A stretch of 64,000 nt of DNA from Pandoraea capi (GTDB taxonomy: Bacteria; Pseudomonadota; Gammaproteobacteria; Burkholderiales; Burkholderiaceae), in contig NZ_CABPRV010000007.1 of assembly GCF_902459735.1 (NCBI RefSeq), positions 62,001 through 126,000 of the forward strand. Direction: 5' to 3'. Within the stretch, counting starts at the first letter, position 1; the number at the start of each line of letters is the position of its first letter. Below, in pieces: positions 9,457 to 18,420 of the stretch. Both the position numbers and the translations under genes were made by a program. Under the pieces are notes generated by a model. The model was not told the origin of the DNA. It was given only the letters and a program-made list of their open reading frames with translations, and ran no database searches.

Positions 9457-9471
9457 GAAACGATTCGTTTC
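9457..9471. promoter_or_regulatory. Candidate IclR-type operator upstream of the GMC gene
   Basis: Perfect palindrome GAAACG-ATT-CGTTTC, 40 bases upstream of the GMC start, with a further CGGTTTGTTTCG half-site to its right. IclR-family operators are often short palindromes of the GAAA/TTTC kind. It lies in the 358-base region (9417-9774) between GMC and the divergent iclR gene, which is otherwise non-coding and A+T-rich on its right side. Confidence 0.45.
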
Positions 9472-9736
9472 GGTTTGTTTCGATCCAATGTCGGCGAGCG
9501 AAGGACAAATGCCAAGCGAAAAAAAGCGAGAGACAGGAAACTGAAACGGATTTCGCGCTTGCTGTCTCAGAACGCGGCGATTGCTGCGGCGCACCTGCGG
9601 GGTTTTACTTAGTCGCTGCCACGATGACGAACGATGCGCGTGCGACGTGGCCGAACGTGAATGCCGCGTCGCTCACGGGTAATCCCGGGGCTGATCGTCG
9701 ATCAAAAATTGGTATATTTTGTTTCTTTTATTGATC

Positions 9737-9748
9737 GAAATGCATTTC
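9737..9748. promoter_or_regulatory. Candidate IclR autoregulatory operator
   Basis: Perfect 12-bp palindrome GAAATGCATTTC, 26 bases upstream of the iclR start codon and just after an A+T-rich stretch (9706-9736) that could carry the promoter. Its position overlapping the expected transcription start suits autorepression. Confidence 0.45.
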
Positions 9749-9774
9749 GGGCGGACGCGCTCAGGAGGCGTTTG

Positions 9775-10725
9775 ATGCGGGAAACGCAGCAAGAAGCGAG
9801 GCAGGAAACGAGGCAGGAAGCAAGGCAGGAAGCGACGCGCGACACCGGCACGCTGGACGATGCCGATCTGCGCGCGAGCGACGAGGCGCGCAATCTTCGC
9901 GCGCTCGCCGTCATCGAGCGTCTGGCGATGGCCGGGCAGCCCTACACGCTGTCGCAACTGGCCTCGCGTCTGTCGATTCCCAAGGCCACGCTCATGCGGC
10001 TGATCGAAGCGCTGGAAGTGTGCGGCTACGTCTCGCATGTTCCCGATTCGCGCGGCTCGGAGCGCGGCTTGTCGCTAGGGCCGCGTGCCGCGCGTCTCGC
10101 GCTCGTCACGCTCGCGAACAACAACTTCACGCGCGCGGCGAGGTCGTTATTGCGTGCGCTGGTGGATCGTGTGGGCGAGACCGTCAACCTCACCGCGCTC
10201 GACGGCGACGAAGTTCTCTACATCGAACGGGTAGAAACGAACGAACCGCTGCGCATGCAGATGCACCCGGGCATGCGCGTGCCGTTGCACTGTACGGCGA
10301 GCGGTAAATTGTTTCTGTCGCAGATGCCGGTAGCGGAGCGTCGTGCCGTGCTCTCGCGACTGTCGCTCAAGCGGATGACACCGAGAACGATTACGGACGT
10401 CAGCCTGCTCGAAGCCGAACTGGACCGGCTCGCCGCGCGCGGGATCGGCATCGACAACGAGGAGTTCGTGCGCGGCATGGTCGCCGTTGGCGTGCCGGTG
10501 CGTGCGCCGGAAGACGGTCACGTGCGCGCGGTGCTCGCCGTGCATGGGCCGACGGCGCGCGTGACGCTGGAGCAATTGATGGGATTGGTGCCGACGTTGC
10601 GCGAGACGGCGACGGCGCTCGCGCCGCTGCTCGACTGGCAGCGGGCAAGCAAGGCAGAGGCGTTGGCGAAAAAAGCGGAAGCGGAGAAAGCCGAAGACGG
10701 CGCCGATCGGGCGAAGGCGCTCTGA
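9775..10725 (+). CDS. IclR-family transcriptional regulator
   Basis: DNA-binding regulator of 316 aa: winged helix-turn-helix at about 43-105 (TLSQLASRLSIPKATLMRLI) and C-terminal effector-binding domain at about 120-285 (GETVNLTALDGDEVLYIERV, HCTASGKLFLSQ, GIGIDNEEFVRGM). The start at 9775 is set by AGGAGG at 9763-9768. The first 25 residues are a Gln/Glu/Arg repeat (units such as QEAR) encoded by a 12-bp tandem repeat, and the tail (about 290-316) is Ala/Lys/Glu-rich; neither is part of the family core. It is divergent from the GMC/MHS operon and is its likely regulator. Assignment firm; ligand unknown. Confidence 0.92.
   Translation: MRETQQEARQETRQEARQEATRDTGTLDDADLRASDEARNLRALAVIERLAMAGQPYTLSQLASRLSIPKATLMRLIEALEVCGYVSHVPDSRGSERGLSLGPRAARLALVTLANNNFTRAARSLLRALVDRVGETVNLTALDGDEVLYIERVETNEPLRMQMHPGMRVPLHCTASGKLFLSQMPVAERRAVLSRLSLKRMTPRTITDVSLLEAELDRLAARGIGIDNEEFVRGMVAVGVPVRAPEDGHVRAVLAVHGPTARVTLEQLMGLVPTLRETATALAPLLDWQRASKAEALAKKAEAEKAEDGADRAKAL
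9781..9840 (+). repeat. 12-bp tandem repeat inside the iclR coding region
   Basis: Five consecutive 12-base units; the three central ones are GAAGCGAGGCAG, GAAACGAGGCAG and GAAGCAAGGCAG, the outer two are degenerate. Each encodes four residues of the type EARQ/ETRQ. In-frame unit length means copy changes would alter length of the N-terminal extension without breaking the gene. Confidence 0.8.
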
Positions 10726-10755
10726 CGTGCCTGCGCCGTCCAGGCGATCAGTATT

Positions 10756-11544
10756 TCAGAAGGTCTTCGCCAGTTCCTTGGCGGCTTCCTGAAGACGCGG
10801 CACGAATTCCATCGCCCTGGACAGCGACGTACGCGACACCGGCGCATGCACGGCCACTGCCGCGATGCAGGCCCCGTCCTCCTTGAGCACGGGCGCCGCC
10901 ACGCATGCGATACCCAGCACGAACTCCTCGTTATCGACAGCAATGCCTTTGTGCGCAATGCGGTCGAGTTCGCTTTCCAGCAATTCGGGATCGGTCAGCG
11001 TGTTCGGCGTGAAGCGTTGCAACTTCATTGCACGCAACAGGGCGGCGCGCTGCTCGCGAGGCATCATCGCCAGCAGCAGCTTGCCGCTGGCGCTGCTGTG
11101 CGCGGGCACGTGCGAGCCCGGTTTCAGATCGAGACGCAGCGGCCACGGGGCCTCCATGCGATCGAGATAGAGCACCTCGGTCTCATGCAGCATCGTGAGG
11201 TTGCAGGTCTCGCCGAGATCGGCCACGAGACGCCCGAGAATCGCATGGCGCATGCGTCGCGCACCGGCCTGCATCATTACGCCGAGGCTCAGTTGCGCCA
11301 GACGCGGGCCGATCACATAAGCATTCTTCTGGCCCGGTTCGCGAATCACCAGTCCGCCGGCTTCGAGCGAGCCGAGCATGCGGTGCAGCGATGCCTTCGG
11401 CATCTGAATGTCGTGCGCCATGTCCGCGAGCGAGACGGGCGCGTCGGCAGCGACGAGATATTCGAGCAGCGCGAACGCCCGCAGGGTCGGCGTATCCGCC
11501 TTGTTGTCGGAGGGGGAGTCGTGCTGAATCGCTACGTCGTTCAT
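10756..11544 (-). CDS. IclR-family transcriptional regulator (candidate regulator of xsc and cobST)
   Basis: 262-aa regulator with N-terminal winged HTH (VSLADMAHDIQMPKASLHRML, about 36-60) and IclR effector domain (GETCNLTMLHETEVLYLDRM, HSSASGKLLLAM, GIAVDNEEFVLGI). The ATG at 11544 is chosen over an upstream in-frame start because homologous cores begin shortly after; the ribosome site is weak (GGAAC). It converges with the first iclR gene, leaving 30 bases between them, and diverges from cobS. A CGGAACAAAT-containing dyad lies in that divergent gap and another copy precedes xsc, so this protein is the best candidate for controlling both. That link is inference from shared sites and proximity. 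Confidence 0.9.
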   Translation of the reverse strand: MNDVAIQHDSPSDNKADTPTLRAFALLEYLVAADAPVSLADMAHDIQMPKASLHRMLGSLEAGGLVIREPGQKNAYVIGPRLAQLSLGVMMQAGARRMRHAILGRLVADLGETCNLTMLHETEVLYLDRMEAPWPLRLDLKPGSHVPAHSSASGKLLLAMMPREQRAALLRAMKLQRFTPNTLTDPELLESELDRIAHKGIAVDNEEFVLGIACVAAPVLKEDGACIAAVAVHAPVSRTSLSRAMEFVPRLQEAAKELAKTF

Positions 11545-11682
11545 ATGCGCCGTTCCGGAAAATGGATCAGCGGTATTGTACCCAAACAGGTTATCGACCG
11601 GCATTGGCAAGGTTCCGATGCGTTTCAGTTCTCCCGAATCTAGACGAGCCGTCGGGCATCGTCAATCCGTGTTTTAATTATT

Positions 11683-11698
11683 CGGAACAAATTGTTTC
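11683..11698. promoter_or_regulatory. Candidate IclR operator between iclR and cobS
   Basis: CGGAACAAATTGTTTC: imperfect dyad with GAACAA / TTGTTTC arms, in an A+T-rich stretch (11671-11706). The first ten bases are identical to the site before xsc (18264-18280). It is placed to control both the divergent iclR gene and cobST. Confidence 0.5.
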
Positions 11699-11770
11699 TA
11701 AAAATGGTTAACGCTATGATGCGACCATGATGCGCCGACAGCGCTATGGAAATGGATGGGAGACACCGTG

Positions 11771-12757
11771 ATGGACATCGCAACCCAGCAGCCGGATCGC
11801 AGCGTCGATGCGCGCACCGTATTCGGCATCGACACTGATCTTCAGGTGCCGGCATTCAGTGAGCGCGACGATCACGTGCCCGAGATCGACACGGCGTATC
11901 GCTTCAACCCCGATGTGACGCTCGCGATTCTGGCCGGCTTCATGAACAACCGCCGGGTGATGGTGCAGGGCATGCACGGCACGGGTAAATCGACGCACAT
12001 CGAACAGGTCGCCGCGCGGCTGAACTGGCCTTGCGTGCGCGTGAATCTCGACGGCCACATCAGCCGTCTCGATCTCGTCGGTAAAGACGCCATCGTCGTG
12101 CGCGACGGCCACCAGATCACCGAATTCCAGGAAGGCATCGTGCCGTGGGCGTTGCAACGTCCGGTGGCGCTGATCTTCGACGAATACGATGCAGGCCGCC
12201 CCGACGTCATGTTCGTGATCCAGCGCATTCTGGAGCGCGACGGCAAGTTCACGCTGCTCGATCAGAATCGCGTGATTCATCCGCATCCGGCGTTTCGGAT
12301 GTTCGCGACGACGAACACCGTCGGTCTGGGCAATCTCAACGGTCTGTATCACGGCACGCAAGTGCTCAACCACGCGCAGATCGACCGCTGGAACGTGGTG
12401 GCGACGCTCAATTACCTGTCACGCGAAGACGAAGCGGGCATCGTGCTCGCGCGCGTGCCTGCGCTGGATAACGACGCGGGGCGCACGCTGATCGATTCGA
12501 TGGTCAGCGTGGCCGAACTCACGCGCAAGGGCTTTGCGACCGGCGATCTGTCCACGCTCATGTCGCCGCGCACGGTCATCAACTGGGCGGAGAACGTCGG
12601 CATCTTCCGCGATGCCGGGCTGGCCTTCCGTCTCACGTTCCTGAACAAGTGCGACGAGGCGGAACGTGCCGTGGTGGCGGAGTATTACCAGCGCGCGTTC
12701 GGCCATGAGTTGCCGACGAACGACGGCGGCCGCTCGCTGCTGGCCGATGCGTCATGA
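11771..12757 (+). CDS. cobS: CobS-like AAA+ ATPase (cobaltochelatase small subunit type)
   Basis: MoxR-class AAA+ ATPase that, with CobT, forms the ATP-driven chaperone of aerobic cobaltochelatase CobNST. Walker A is GMHGTGKS (67-74), Walker B LIFDEYD (134-140), with the sensor-like [11 protein letters not shown] that follows. 328 aa matches CobS (about 330). The ATG at 11771 has GGGAGAC at 11758-11764; the upstream in-frame ATG at 11756 overlaps that site and is rejected. It overlaps cobT by ATGA. No cobN or other cobalamin gene is in the window, so the pair may serve a remote CobN or another client protein. Confidence 0.88.
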   Translation: MDIATQQPDRSVDARTVFGIDTDLQVPAFSERDDHVPEIDTAYRFNPDVTLAILAGFMNNRRVMVQGMHGTGKSTHIEQVAARLNWPCVRVNLDGHISRLDLVGKDAIVVRDGHQITEFQEGIVPWALQRPVALIFDEYDAGRPDVMFVIQRILERDGKFTLLDQNRVIHPHPAFRMFATTNTVGLGNLNGLYHGTQVLNHAQIDRWNVVATLNYLSREDEAGIVLARVPALDNDAGRTLIDSMVSVAELTRKGFATGDLSTLMSPRTVINWAENVGIFRDAGLAFRLTFLNKCDEAERAVVAEYYQRAFGHELPTNDGGRSLLADAS

Positions 12758-14496
12758 CGATCTCGGAGCGCGAGGCAGCACGGCGCGCCGCAGCGGGCGA
12801 GGCGCTGTGCGCCGCCACCGTTCGCGCGCTGACGGGCGATGCCGCGCTGCATTACAGCGGTGCCCGCCTGTGCCGGAACATGCGGCCGCTGCCGTTGCAT
12901 GCGCCGCATTTGCAAACGCTGCCACCGCCTGCCGATCCTCTGCATACCCTGCGTGGGGCCGCCGATGGCGCGGCGCTACGACTGCGTCACAGCGACGCCG
13001 CCCTGCATCGTCGTCTCCTGCCGGACGCGCCGCTGGAGCGTCTGCTCTTCGAGTTGCTGGAGCAACTGCGTTGCGAGACGTTCATTCCGCCGGGCATGCC
13101 GGGCGTCGCCGCGAACCTGCGAGAACGCTTCGAAGCATGGTCGCGTGCAATGCATGCCACGGGCGTGGCCGACAGTCATGTGGGGCTGCTGCTGTACACC
13201 GTCGCGCAAATGAGCTGGTCGCGGCTGACCGGCTATCCCGTCGTGGAAGACACCGAGGGGCTGATCGAAGCCACTCGCATGGCGATCGCGCCACGCATTG
13301 GCAGCGCGCTCGCGGGCATGCGGCGCACGCGCACCGATCAGGCTGCGTTCGCGGTCTACGCGCTGGCATTGGCCGCCGACATCGCTGGCCTGATTCGCGC
13401 GGCCGGCGGTGAGTCGGAGGAAAACGATCAGAAGGACGACGAAGACGAGAAGGGCGTGCGCAACGCGTTCTCCCTGTTTCTGGACTTCGACGAACAGGAA
13501 GACGACGGCATCACGCTTGCGCATTCGGGCGACAGCCGCGTGCTCAAGGCGTCCGAGCAGGGCTACCGCGTGTTCACCCAGCGATACGACCGAGAGCTTT
13601 ACGCGGGTACGCTCGTGCGACGCGCCTTGCTGACCGAATTCCGTGAACGTCTGGACGAGCGCATCGTCGCGCAGGCCATCAACGTGCCGAGGCTCGCACG
13701 GGCGTTGCAGGCGGCGCTGGCCGTGCCGCAGCGCGACGGCTGGTCGTTCGGTGAAGAGCAGGGGCGTATCGACGGACGTCGTCTCGCACAACTCGTCAGC
13801 TCTCCGGCCGAGCGACGGCTGTTCCGGCTGGAAAAGCACACGCTGATTGCCGAGTCGATGGTGAGCTTTCTCATCGATTGCTCCGGGTCGATGAAGGCGC
13901 AGATCGATGCCGTCGCCATGATCGTCGACGTGCTGTCGCGCGCGCTGGATGCCGCTGGCGTCACCAACGAGATCCTCGGATTCACGACCGGCGCCTGGAA
14001 CGGCGGACGTGCGCGCACGGACTGGCTCGCCCGCGGCAAGCCGCGTTTCCCCGGCCGCCTGAACGAGGTCTCGCATCTCATCTTCAAGGATGCCGTCACC
14101 AGTTGGCGACGCGCGCGCACCGACATCGCGTCGCTGTTCAAGGCGGATCTGTTTCGAGAGGGTGTCGATGGCGAAGCCGTCGAGTGGGCGTGCGAGCGTT
14201 TGCGCACGCGCAGCGCGAACCGCCGTCTGCTGATTGTGATCTCCGACGGCAGCCCGATGGACGCCGCCACCCACCAGGTCAACGATGAACACTATCTCGA
14301 CCATCACCTGCGCGACGTGGTGGCGCAGCAGCAATTGCGCGGCGACGTCGAAGTGATGGGGCTCGGTGTCGGCCTCGATCTGAGCCCGTACTATCGTCAC
14401 TCGCTCGCGCTGGACCTCACGTCGCTGCCCGACATGACAATGCTGGCGAGACTCGTCGACTGGATCGGCAGCGGTGGACGTCGCAGCGGCGGCTGA
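12754..14496 (+). CDS. cobT: CobT-like VWA-domain protein (cobaltochelatase large AAA-partner type)
   Basis: Partner of CobS. 580 aa: an N-terminal helical CobT domain (about 5-215, including [17 protein letters not shown]), an acidic linker rich in Glu/Asp (219-252), and a C-terminal von Willebrand A domain with the metal-ion site DCSGSM (375-380) and later GSPMDAAT. This order is that of CobT, somewhat shorter than the usual 600-650 residues. Translation is coupled to cobS by a 4-base overlap. The gene converges with the TauE-like exporter gene, 28 bases apart. Identification as CobT type is good; that it acts on CobN is not shown by anything here. Confidence 0.88.
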   Translation: MTISEREAARRAAAGEALCAATVRALTGDAALHYSGARLCRNMRPLPLHAPHLQTLPPPADPLHTLRGAADGAALRLRHSDAALHRRLLPDAPLERLLFELLEQLRCETFIPPGMPGVAANLRERFEAWSRAMHATGVADSHVGLLLYTVAQMSWSRLTGYPVVEDTEGLIEATRMAIAPRIGSALAGMRRTRTDQAAFAVYALALAADIAGLIRAAGGESEENDQKDDEDEKGVRNAFSLFLDFDEQEDDGITLAHSGDSRVLKASEQGYRVFTQRYDRELYAGTLVRRALLTEFRERLDERIVAQAINVPRLARALQAALAVPQRDGWSFGEEQGRIDGRRLAQLVSSPAERRLFRLEKHTLIAESMVSFLIDCSGSMKAQIDAVAMIVDVLSRALDAAGVTNEILGFTTGAWNGGRARTDWLARGKPRFPGRLNEVSHLIFKDAVTSWRRARTDIASLFKADLFREGVDGEAVEWACERLRTRSANRRLLIVISDGSPMDAATHQVNDEHYLDHHLRDVVAQQQLRGDVEVMGLGVGLDLSPYYRHSLALDLTSLPDMTMLARLVDWIGSGGRRSGG

Positions 14497-14524
14497 CACT
14501 GAGGCCAGCGCTAACGCCGTCGCA

Positions 14525-15292
14525 TCACACCATCTCCAGCACGGCATCGACCATCAGATGCGCCCCCAGCAGGATCAGCGTAAGGAACGCGAGACGTCGT
14601 GTCGTCACGCCCGAGAGGGGCGGCGGATGGCGTCGGGCGAAGAGCGTGGCGAAGGTCACCACGGGCAGCGCGATGGCGGCCTGCCACCACATCGATGCGG
14701 GCAGTTGCCCGGCAAACGCGCTATAGGTCGTACGAATCGATGCCGTGACCGCGAAGAGGAGAATCAAGGCGCAACGGATCTGCACCAGCGTGAGCGGCTG
14801 ACGATAGAAGTAGAAGATCAGCGGCGGCCCGGAGATCCCGAACATCCCGCTGAGCAAGCCGCCGAAGATGCCGCTGAAGAAAAAGCCCGTATCGCCGGAG
14901 CGTTCGGTCTTCGGCGCAGGCCGCAGCGCGGAGCCGATGCCGCCGTATAGCACCACGGCACCGAGCAGCAGATGCAGCACGTTCGACGCCGTGCCGTTCA
15001 GGTAATCGAACAGCAGCACGCCGACGATCACCGACGGAACGATGCCCAGCGTTGCAGCCCGGACTGCGCGCCAGTCGATGAGATGCAGCGTGCCGGGCAG
15101 GGCAAGGGCGCTGTTGACGAGCGTGACCAGACTCACCAGGATCGCCACGCTGGCCACCGGCGCGAGCCCGAAGCCGCTCGCGCCGCCCAGCACGATCATG
15201 CCGAGCCCGAAGCCCGTCACGGTCTGGAAGTACGTCGCAAAGCCCAGCAGCAACATCAGCGGCAGCGACGCCTGAATCGTCTGCCACGTCAT
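14525..15292 (-). CDS. TSUP-family sulfite/sulfonate exporter (TauE/SafE-like)
   Basis: Inner-membrane transporter of the 4-toluene sulfonate uptake permease family, 255 aa, about 8 membrane segments; family hallmarks are GFATYFQTVTGFGLGM near the start and GIFGGLLSGMFGISGPPL in the middle. Relatives next to xsc or taurine genes (TauE, TauZ, SafE) export the sulfite or sulfoacetate formed in sulfonate breakdown. The ATG at 15292 overlaps the pta stop by ATGA, which fixes the start and shows translational coupling. Sulfite export is inferred from context. Confidence 0.85.
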   Translation of the reverse strand: MTWQTIQASLPLMLLLGFATYFQTVTGFGLGMIVLGGASGFGLAPVASVAILVSLVTLVNSALALPGTLHLIDWRAVRAATLGIVPSVIVGVLLFDYLNGTASNVLHLLLGAVVLYGGIGSALRPAPKTERSGDTGFFFSGIFGGLLSGMFGISGPPLIFYFYRQPLTLVQIRCALILLFAVTASIRTTYSAFAGQLPASMWWQAAIALPVVTFATLFARRHPPPLSGVTTRRLAFLTLILLGAHLMVDAVLEMV

Positions 15293-16329
15293 ACCCGGAG
15301 GGCGAGCGGCGACGTTCCGGTCAGCGTGGCGCGCGCGGCCTGCGCCTGCACGCAGGTCACGCCGATGACGTAATAGATGTCGTCGGCACTGCATCCGCGC
15401 GACAAGTCGTTCGCGGGACGATTCAACCCTTGCAACAGCGGCCCGATGGCCTTCGCGCCGCCAATCCGTTCAGCCAGTTTGTAGCCGATGTTGCCGGCGT
15501 CGAGACTCGGGAAGATCAGCGTGTTGGCGTGGCCTTCGATCTGCGAATGCACGACCTTGCGCTGCGCGATCTCGGCCACGATGGCGGCGTCGAGCTGCAC
15601 GTCGCCGTCGATGGCCAGTTGCGGGCGCGCTTCCTTCACCAGACGCGTCGCTTCCACGACCTTGTCGACCGCAGCGTGCCTGGCGCTGCCGCTGGTCGAG
15701 AACGACAGCATGGCTACACGCGGCGGCTCCATGAGCAGCGCGGCGGCGCTGTCGGCGGCGGCCAGCGCGATCTGGGCGAGTTGCCCGGCGTCGGGGTCGA
15801 CGACGAGGGCGCAGTCCGAGAAGATCAGCCCGCCCTTCATCGTATGGAACGGCTCGCAGAGCATCATCAGGAAGAAGCTCGACACGAGTTTGAACGACGG
15901 TTGCACGCCGATGATCTGGATTGCCATGCGCACCACGTCGGCCGTGGTGTTGACGGCGCCGGCGACAGAGCCGTCGGCATGACCGAGGCGCACCATCATG
16001 TTCGCGAAGCCCAGCGGCGTGCGCATTTCCTCAGTAGCCTGATCGCGGGTCATGCCTTTCTTCGAGCGAATGCCGTACCAGATGTGCGAGAACGCCTCGG
16101 TCATGTCGGACGTGGCGGGATCGATCAGCTCCATGCCGGTGAGATCGATGCGTGCGGCGTCGGCCGCGCGCTGTGTCTTGCCGATGTCGCCGACGAGCAC
16201 GATGCGCGCGATGCCCTCACGCGTGGCGCGTGCTGCGGCGCTCAGGACGCGCTCGTCGTCCGACTCGCACAACACGATGCGCATGGGGGCACGACGCGCG
16301 GTATCGATGATGCGGTTGATGGCTTTCAT
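15289..16329 (-). CDS. pta: Phosphate acetyltransferase
   Basis: Converts acetyl phosphate released by Xsc plus CoA to acetyl-CoA and phosphate. 346 aa, the short single-domain PTA form typical of sulfonate clusters. Recognised by MRIVLCESDDERVL-type start, DGSVAGAVNTTADVVRMA, FSTSGSARHAAVDKV and GNIGYKLAERIGGAKAIGPLLQGLNRPANDLSRG (spread over 290-330). The ATG at 16329 lies only 14 bases after the T-run of the terminator behind xsc, so the gene is expressed by read-through or from its own promoter. It overlaps the TSUP gene by ATGA. Confidence 0.95.
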   Translation of the reverse strand: MKAINRIIDTARRAPMRIVLCESDDERVLSAAARATREGIARIVLVGDIGKTQRAADAARIDLTGMELIDPATSDMTEAFSHIWYGIRSKKGMTRDQATEEMRTPLGFANMMVRLGHADGSVAGAVNTTADVVRMAIQIIGVQPSFKLVSSFFLMMLCEPFHTMKGGLIFSDCALVVDPDAGQLAQIALAAADSAAALLMEPPRVAMLSFSTSGSARHAAVDKVVEATRLVKEARPQLAIDGDVQLDAAIVAEIAQRKVVHSQIEGHANTLIFPSLDAGNIGYKLAERIGGAKAIGPLLQGLNRPANDLSRGCSADDIYYVIGVTCVQAQAARATLTGTSPLALRV

Positions 16330-16342
16330 GATGTCTGCAAAA

Positions 16343-16381
16343 TAAAAAAAGCGCCCCCGGCACCCACAGAGCCGGGAGCGC
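16343..16381 (-). terminator. Intrinsic terminator between xsc and pta
   Basis: On the minus strand: stem GCGCTCCCGGC / GCCGGGGGCGC (11 bp, one mismatch, 9-base loop; 16371-16381 and 16351-16361) followed directly by TTTTTTTA. This is a textbook rho-independent terminator 25 bases after the xsc stop and just before the pta start, so it should lower pta expression relative to xsc. Confidence 0.85.
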
Positions 16382-16406
16382 AATCACACGAAAAAAGCCT
16401 ATCGCG

Positions 16407-18239
16407 TCAGACGTAGTCCTTGTACTTGTCGAGCATGCGCACCGGCTTGGAGAGTGCGTCGCGGCGGAACGGATCGCCGAGTTCGCGGGTGCACATGATT
16501 TCGATGATGGTCGTCTTGCCGTGATTCATCTGCAGATCGATGGCCTTCTTGAGCGCCGGGCCGACGTCTTCCAGACGATCGACCACGATGCCTTCGGCGC
16601 CCATGGCACGGGCGATGTTGGCAAAGCTCGGGCTATCCAGTTCACCGGCGACGAAGCGACGGTTGTAGAAGTCCACCTGGTTCTTCTTCTCGGCGCCCCA
16701 CTGACGGTTGTGGAAGACCACGGCCGTGACCGGAATGTTGTGGCGCACGCACGTAAGCGTTTCCATCAGGCTCATGCCCCACGCGCCGTCGCCCGCATAC
16801 GAGACGGCCGGACGGTGCGGTGCGGCAACCTTCGCGCCGATGATCGTCGGGAACGCGTAACCGCAGTTGCCCCAGCTCATGGCGGCGAAGAAGCTGCGCG
16901 GCTTGTTGAAACGCAGGTAGCTGTTGGCGACGGAGTTGATGTTGCCGATATCGGTCGAGACCATGACGTCTTCCGGCATCGCCTTTTCCAGCTCGCGCAG
17001 GACCTGACGCGGATGCAGATACTCGCCGCCGTTGAACGTCTTCTCGCGCTTCTGCTCTTCGATCATGTCGAGGCTGTACGGATCGCGCTCGTGGGTCCAC
17101 TCGTCGAGTTCCTTCTCCCACGCCGCCTTTTCGGTGGCGATCTGATCGGCGCGGGCAGCACGCGTGGCGTCGCACGCGAGCGTGCGCTCGGCCAGACGCT
17201 GCGACAGCGCCACGGCGGCGGCCTTCGCGTCGCCACAGATACCGACCGAGATCTTCTTCACGAGGCCGAGCATCTTGTGATCGGCGTCGATCTGGATGAT
17301 CTTGGCGTTTTTCGGCCAGTAGTCGAGACCGTGTTGCGGCAGCGTGCCGAACGGTCCGAGGCGCGAGCCGAGTGCTACGACCACGTCGGCCTGTGCCAGC
17401 AGCTTCATCGCGGCCTTCGAGCCCTGATAGCCGAGCGGGCCGCACCACAGCGGATGGTTGGCCGGGAACGAGTCGTTGTGCAGGTAGCTGTTGACGACCG
17501 GTGCGCCAAGGCGCTCGGCAAGTGCCTTGCACTCTTCGACGGCATCGGCCATGACCACGCCGCCGCCCGAGATGATGACCGGGAACTTGGCCTGAGCGAG
17601 CAGTTCGGCGGCTTCGTTCAGACGCTCTTCACCGCCGGCGCCACGGTCCAGACGTTGCGGACGCGGAATCTCGGCCTTGATCTGGCCGTAGAAGTAATCA
17701 CGCGGAATGTTGAGTTGCGTCGGACCCATTTCGGCCATCGCGCGATCGAAGCAGCGGCCGGTGAATTCGGCCATACGCGCCGGATGCGTCACGTGCCCCT
17801 GGTACTTCGTGAATTCCTGGAACATCGGGAGTTGCTTGGCTTCCTGGAAGCCGCCCAGACCGATACCCATCGTGCCGGCTTCCGGCGTCACGATCACGAC
17901 CGGGCTGTGGGCCCAGTAAGCGGCGGCGATGGCCGTCACGCAGTTGCTGATGCCCGGGCCGTTCTGACCGATCACGACACCGTGACGGCCCGACACGCGG
18001 GCGTAACCGTCGGCCATGTGGCCCGCGCCCTGTTCGTGCACCACCGGGATCAGACGGATGCCGGCCGGCGCGAAGATGTCCATCGCGTCCATGAAGGCCG
18101 AGCCCATGATGCCGAACATCTCGCTCACGCCGTTGGCGACCATCGTTTCAACGAACGCTTCCGAGGGCGTCATCGTTTGCGGACCGGCATCGGACGCCGT
18201 CATTTGCTGGGTGGCCGTAGCCGGGTCTTTGGCATTCAT
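16407..18239 (-). CDS. xsc: Sulfoacetaldehyde acetyltransferase
   Basis: Thiamine-diphosphate enzyme that turns sulfoacetaldehyde plus phosphate into acetyl phosphate and sulfite, the key desulfonation step of taurine and isethionate catabolism. 610 aa, as expected. Diagnostic features: TPSEAFVETMVANGVSEMFG at the N-terminus, catalytic-type Glu in PVVHEQGAGHMADGYAR, SYLHNDSFPANHPLWCGPLGYQGSKAAM in the middle (split over two segments), and the ThDP-binding GDGAWGMSLMETLT ... FHNRQWGAEKKNQ region. The ATG at 18239 has the leader TGGAGACACCCC. It has its own promoter and palindrome upstream, and a terminator on both sides, so it forms a separate unit inside the taurine block. Confidence 0.96.
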   Translation of the reverse strand: MNAKDPATATQQMTASDAGPQTMTPSEAFVETMVANGVSEMFGIMGSAFMDAMDIFAPAGIRLIPVVHEQGAGHMADGYARVSGRHGVVIGQNGPGISNCVTAIAAAYWAHSPVVIVTPEAGTMGIGLGGFQEAKQLPMFQEFTKYQGHVTHPARMAEFTGRCFDRAMAEMGPTQLNIPRDYFYGQIKAEIPRPQRLDRGAGGEERLNEAAELLAQAKFPVIISGGGVVMADAVEECKALAERLGAPVVNSYLHNDSFPANHPLWCGPLGYQGSKAAMKLLAQADVVVALGSRLGPFGTLPQHGLDYWPKNAKIIQIDADHKMLGLVKKISVGICGDAKAAAVALSQRLAERTLACDATRAARADQIATEKAAWEKELDEWTHERDPYSLDMIEEQKREKTFNGGEYLHPRQVLRELEKAMPEDVMVSTDIGNINSVANSYLRFNKPRSFFAAMSWGNCGYAFPTIIGAKVAAPHRPAVSYAGDGAWGMSLMETLTCVRHNIPVTAVVFHNRQWGAEKKNQVDFYNRRFVAGELDSPSFANIARAMGAEGIVVDRLEDVGPALKKAIDLQMNHGKTTIIEIMCTRELGDPFRRDALSKPVRMLDKYKDYV

Positions 18240-18263
18240 GGGGTGTCTCCAGTGAAAAATAAA

Positions 18264-18280
18264 CGGAACAAATAATTCCG
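18264..18280. promoter_or_regulatory. Candidate IclR operator upstream of xsc
   Basis: CGGAACAAATAATTCCG, a dyad with CGGAA / TTCCG arms, 24 bases upstream of the xsc ATG and just downstream of the predicted -10 box. IclR's own classical site has TGGAA / TTCCA ends of similar spacing. Its left ten bases recur at 11683 beside the iclR gene. Confidence 0.55.
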
Positions 18281-18299
18281 ATTTCGTTGCTTGTATCGA

Positions 18300-18328
18300 A
18301 ATCTAGGGGATTAAATCGCCGTGGTCAA
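18300..18328 (-). promoter_or_regulatory. Sigma-70 promoter of xsc
   Basis: On the minus strand TTGACC (18323-18328), 17-base spacer, TAGATT (18300-18305), 61 bases ahead of the start codon. The match is 5/6 and 4/6 to consensus with ideal spacing. The IclR-type dyad lies between this promoter and the gene, a place suited to repression. Confidence 0.6.
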
Positions 18329-18353
18329 TTGGTATTTTTATTATTTGGTACGT

Positions 18354-18373
18354 TTTGTATTGAAAAATACAAA
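18354..18373. promoter_or_regulatory. A+T-rich perfect palindrome upstream of the xsc promoter
   Basis: TTTGTATT-GAAA-AATACAAA, 8-bp arms, 26 bases upstream of the -35 box. Position suits an activator site; the binding protein is unknown. Confidence 0.4.
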
Positions 18374-18420
18374 TTATGGTTATCGGATACGCCGTCGCGC
18401 GCCGTGCGGCGTGATGTCCA

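Noticed and set aside
16521-18275. A 584-codon open frame antisense to xsc
   Set aside because: Shadow of xsc; no domain-like sequence and no ribosome site.
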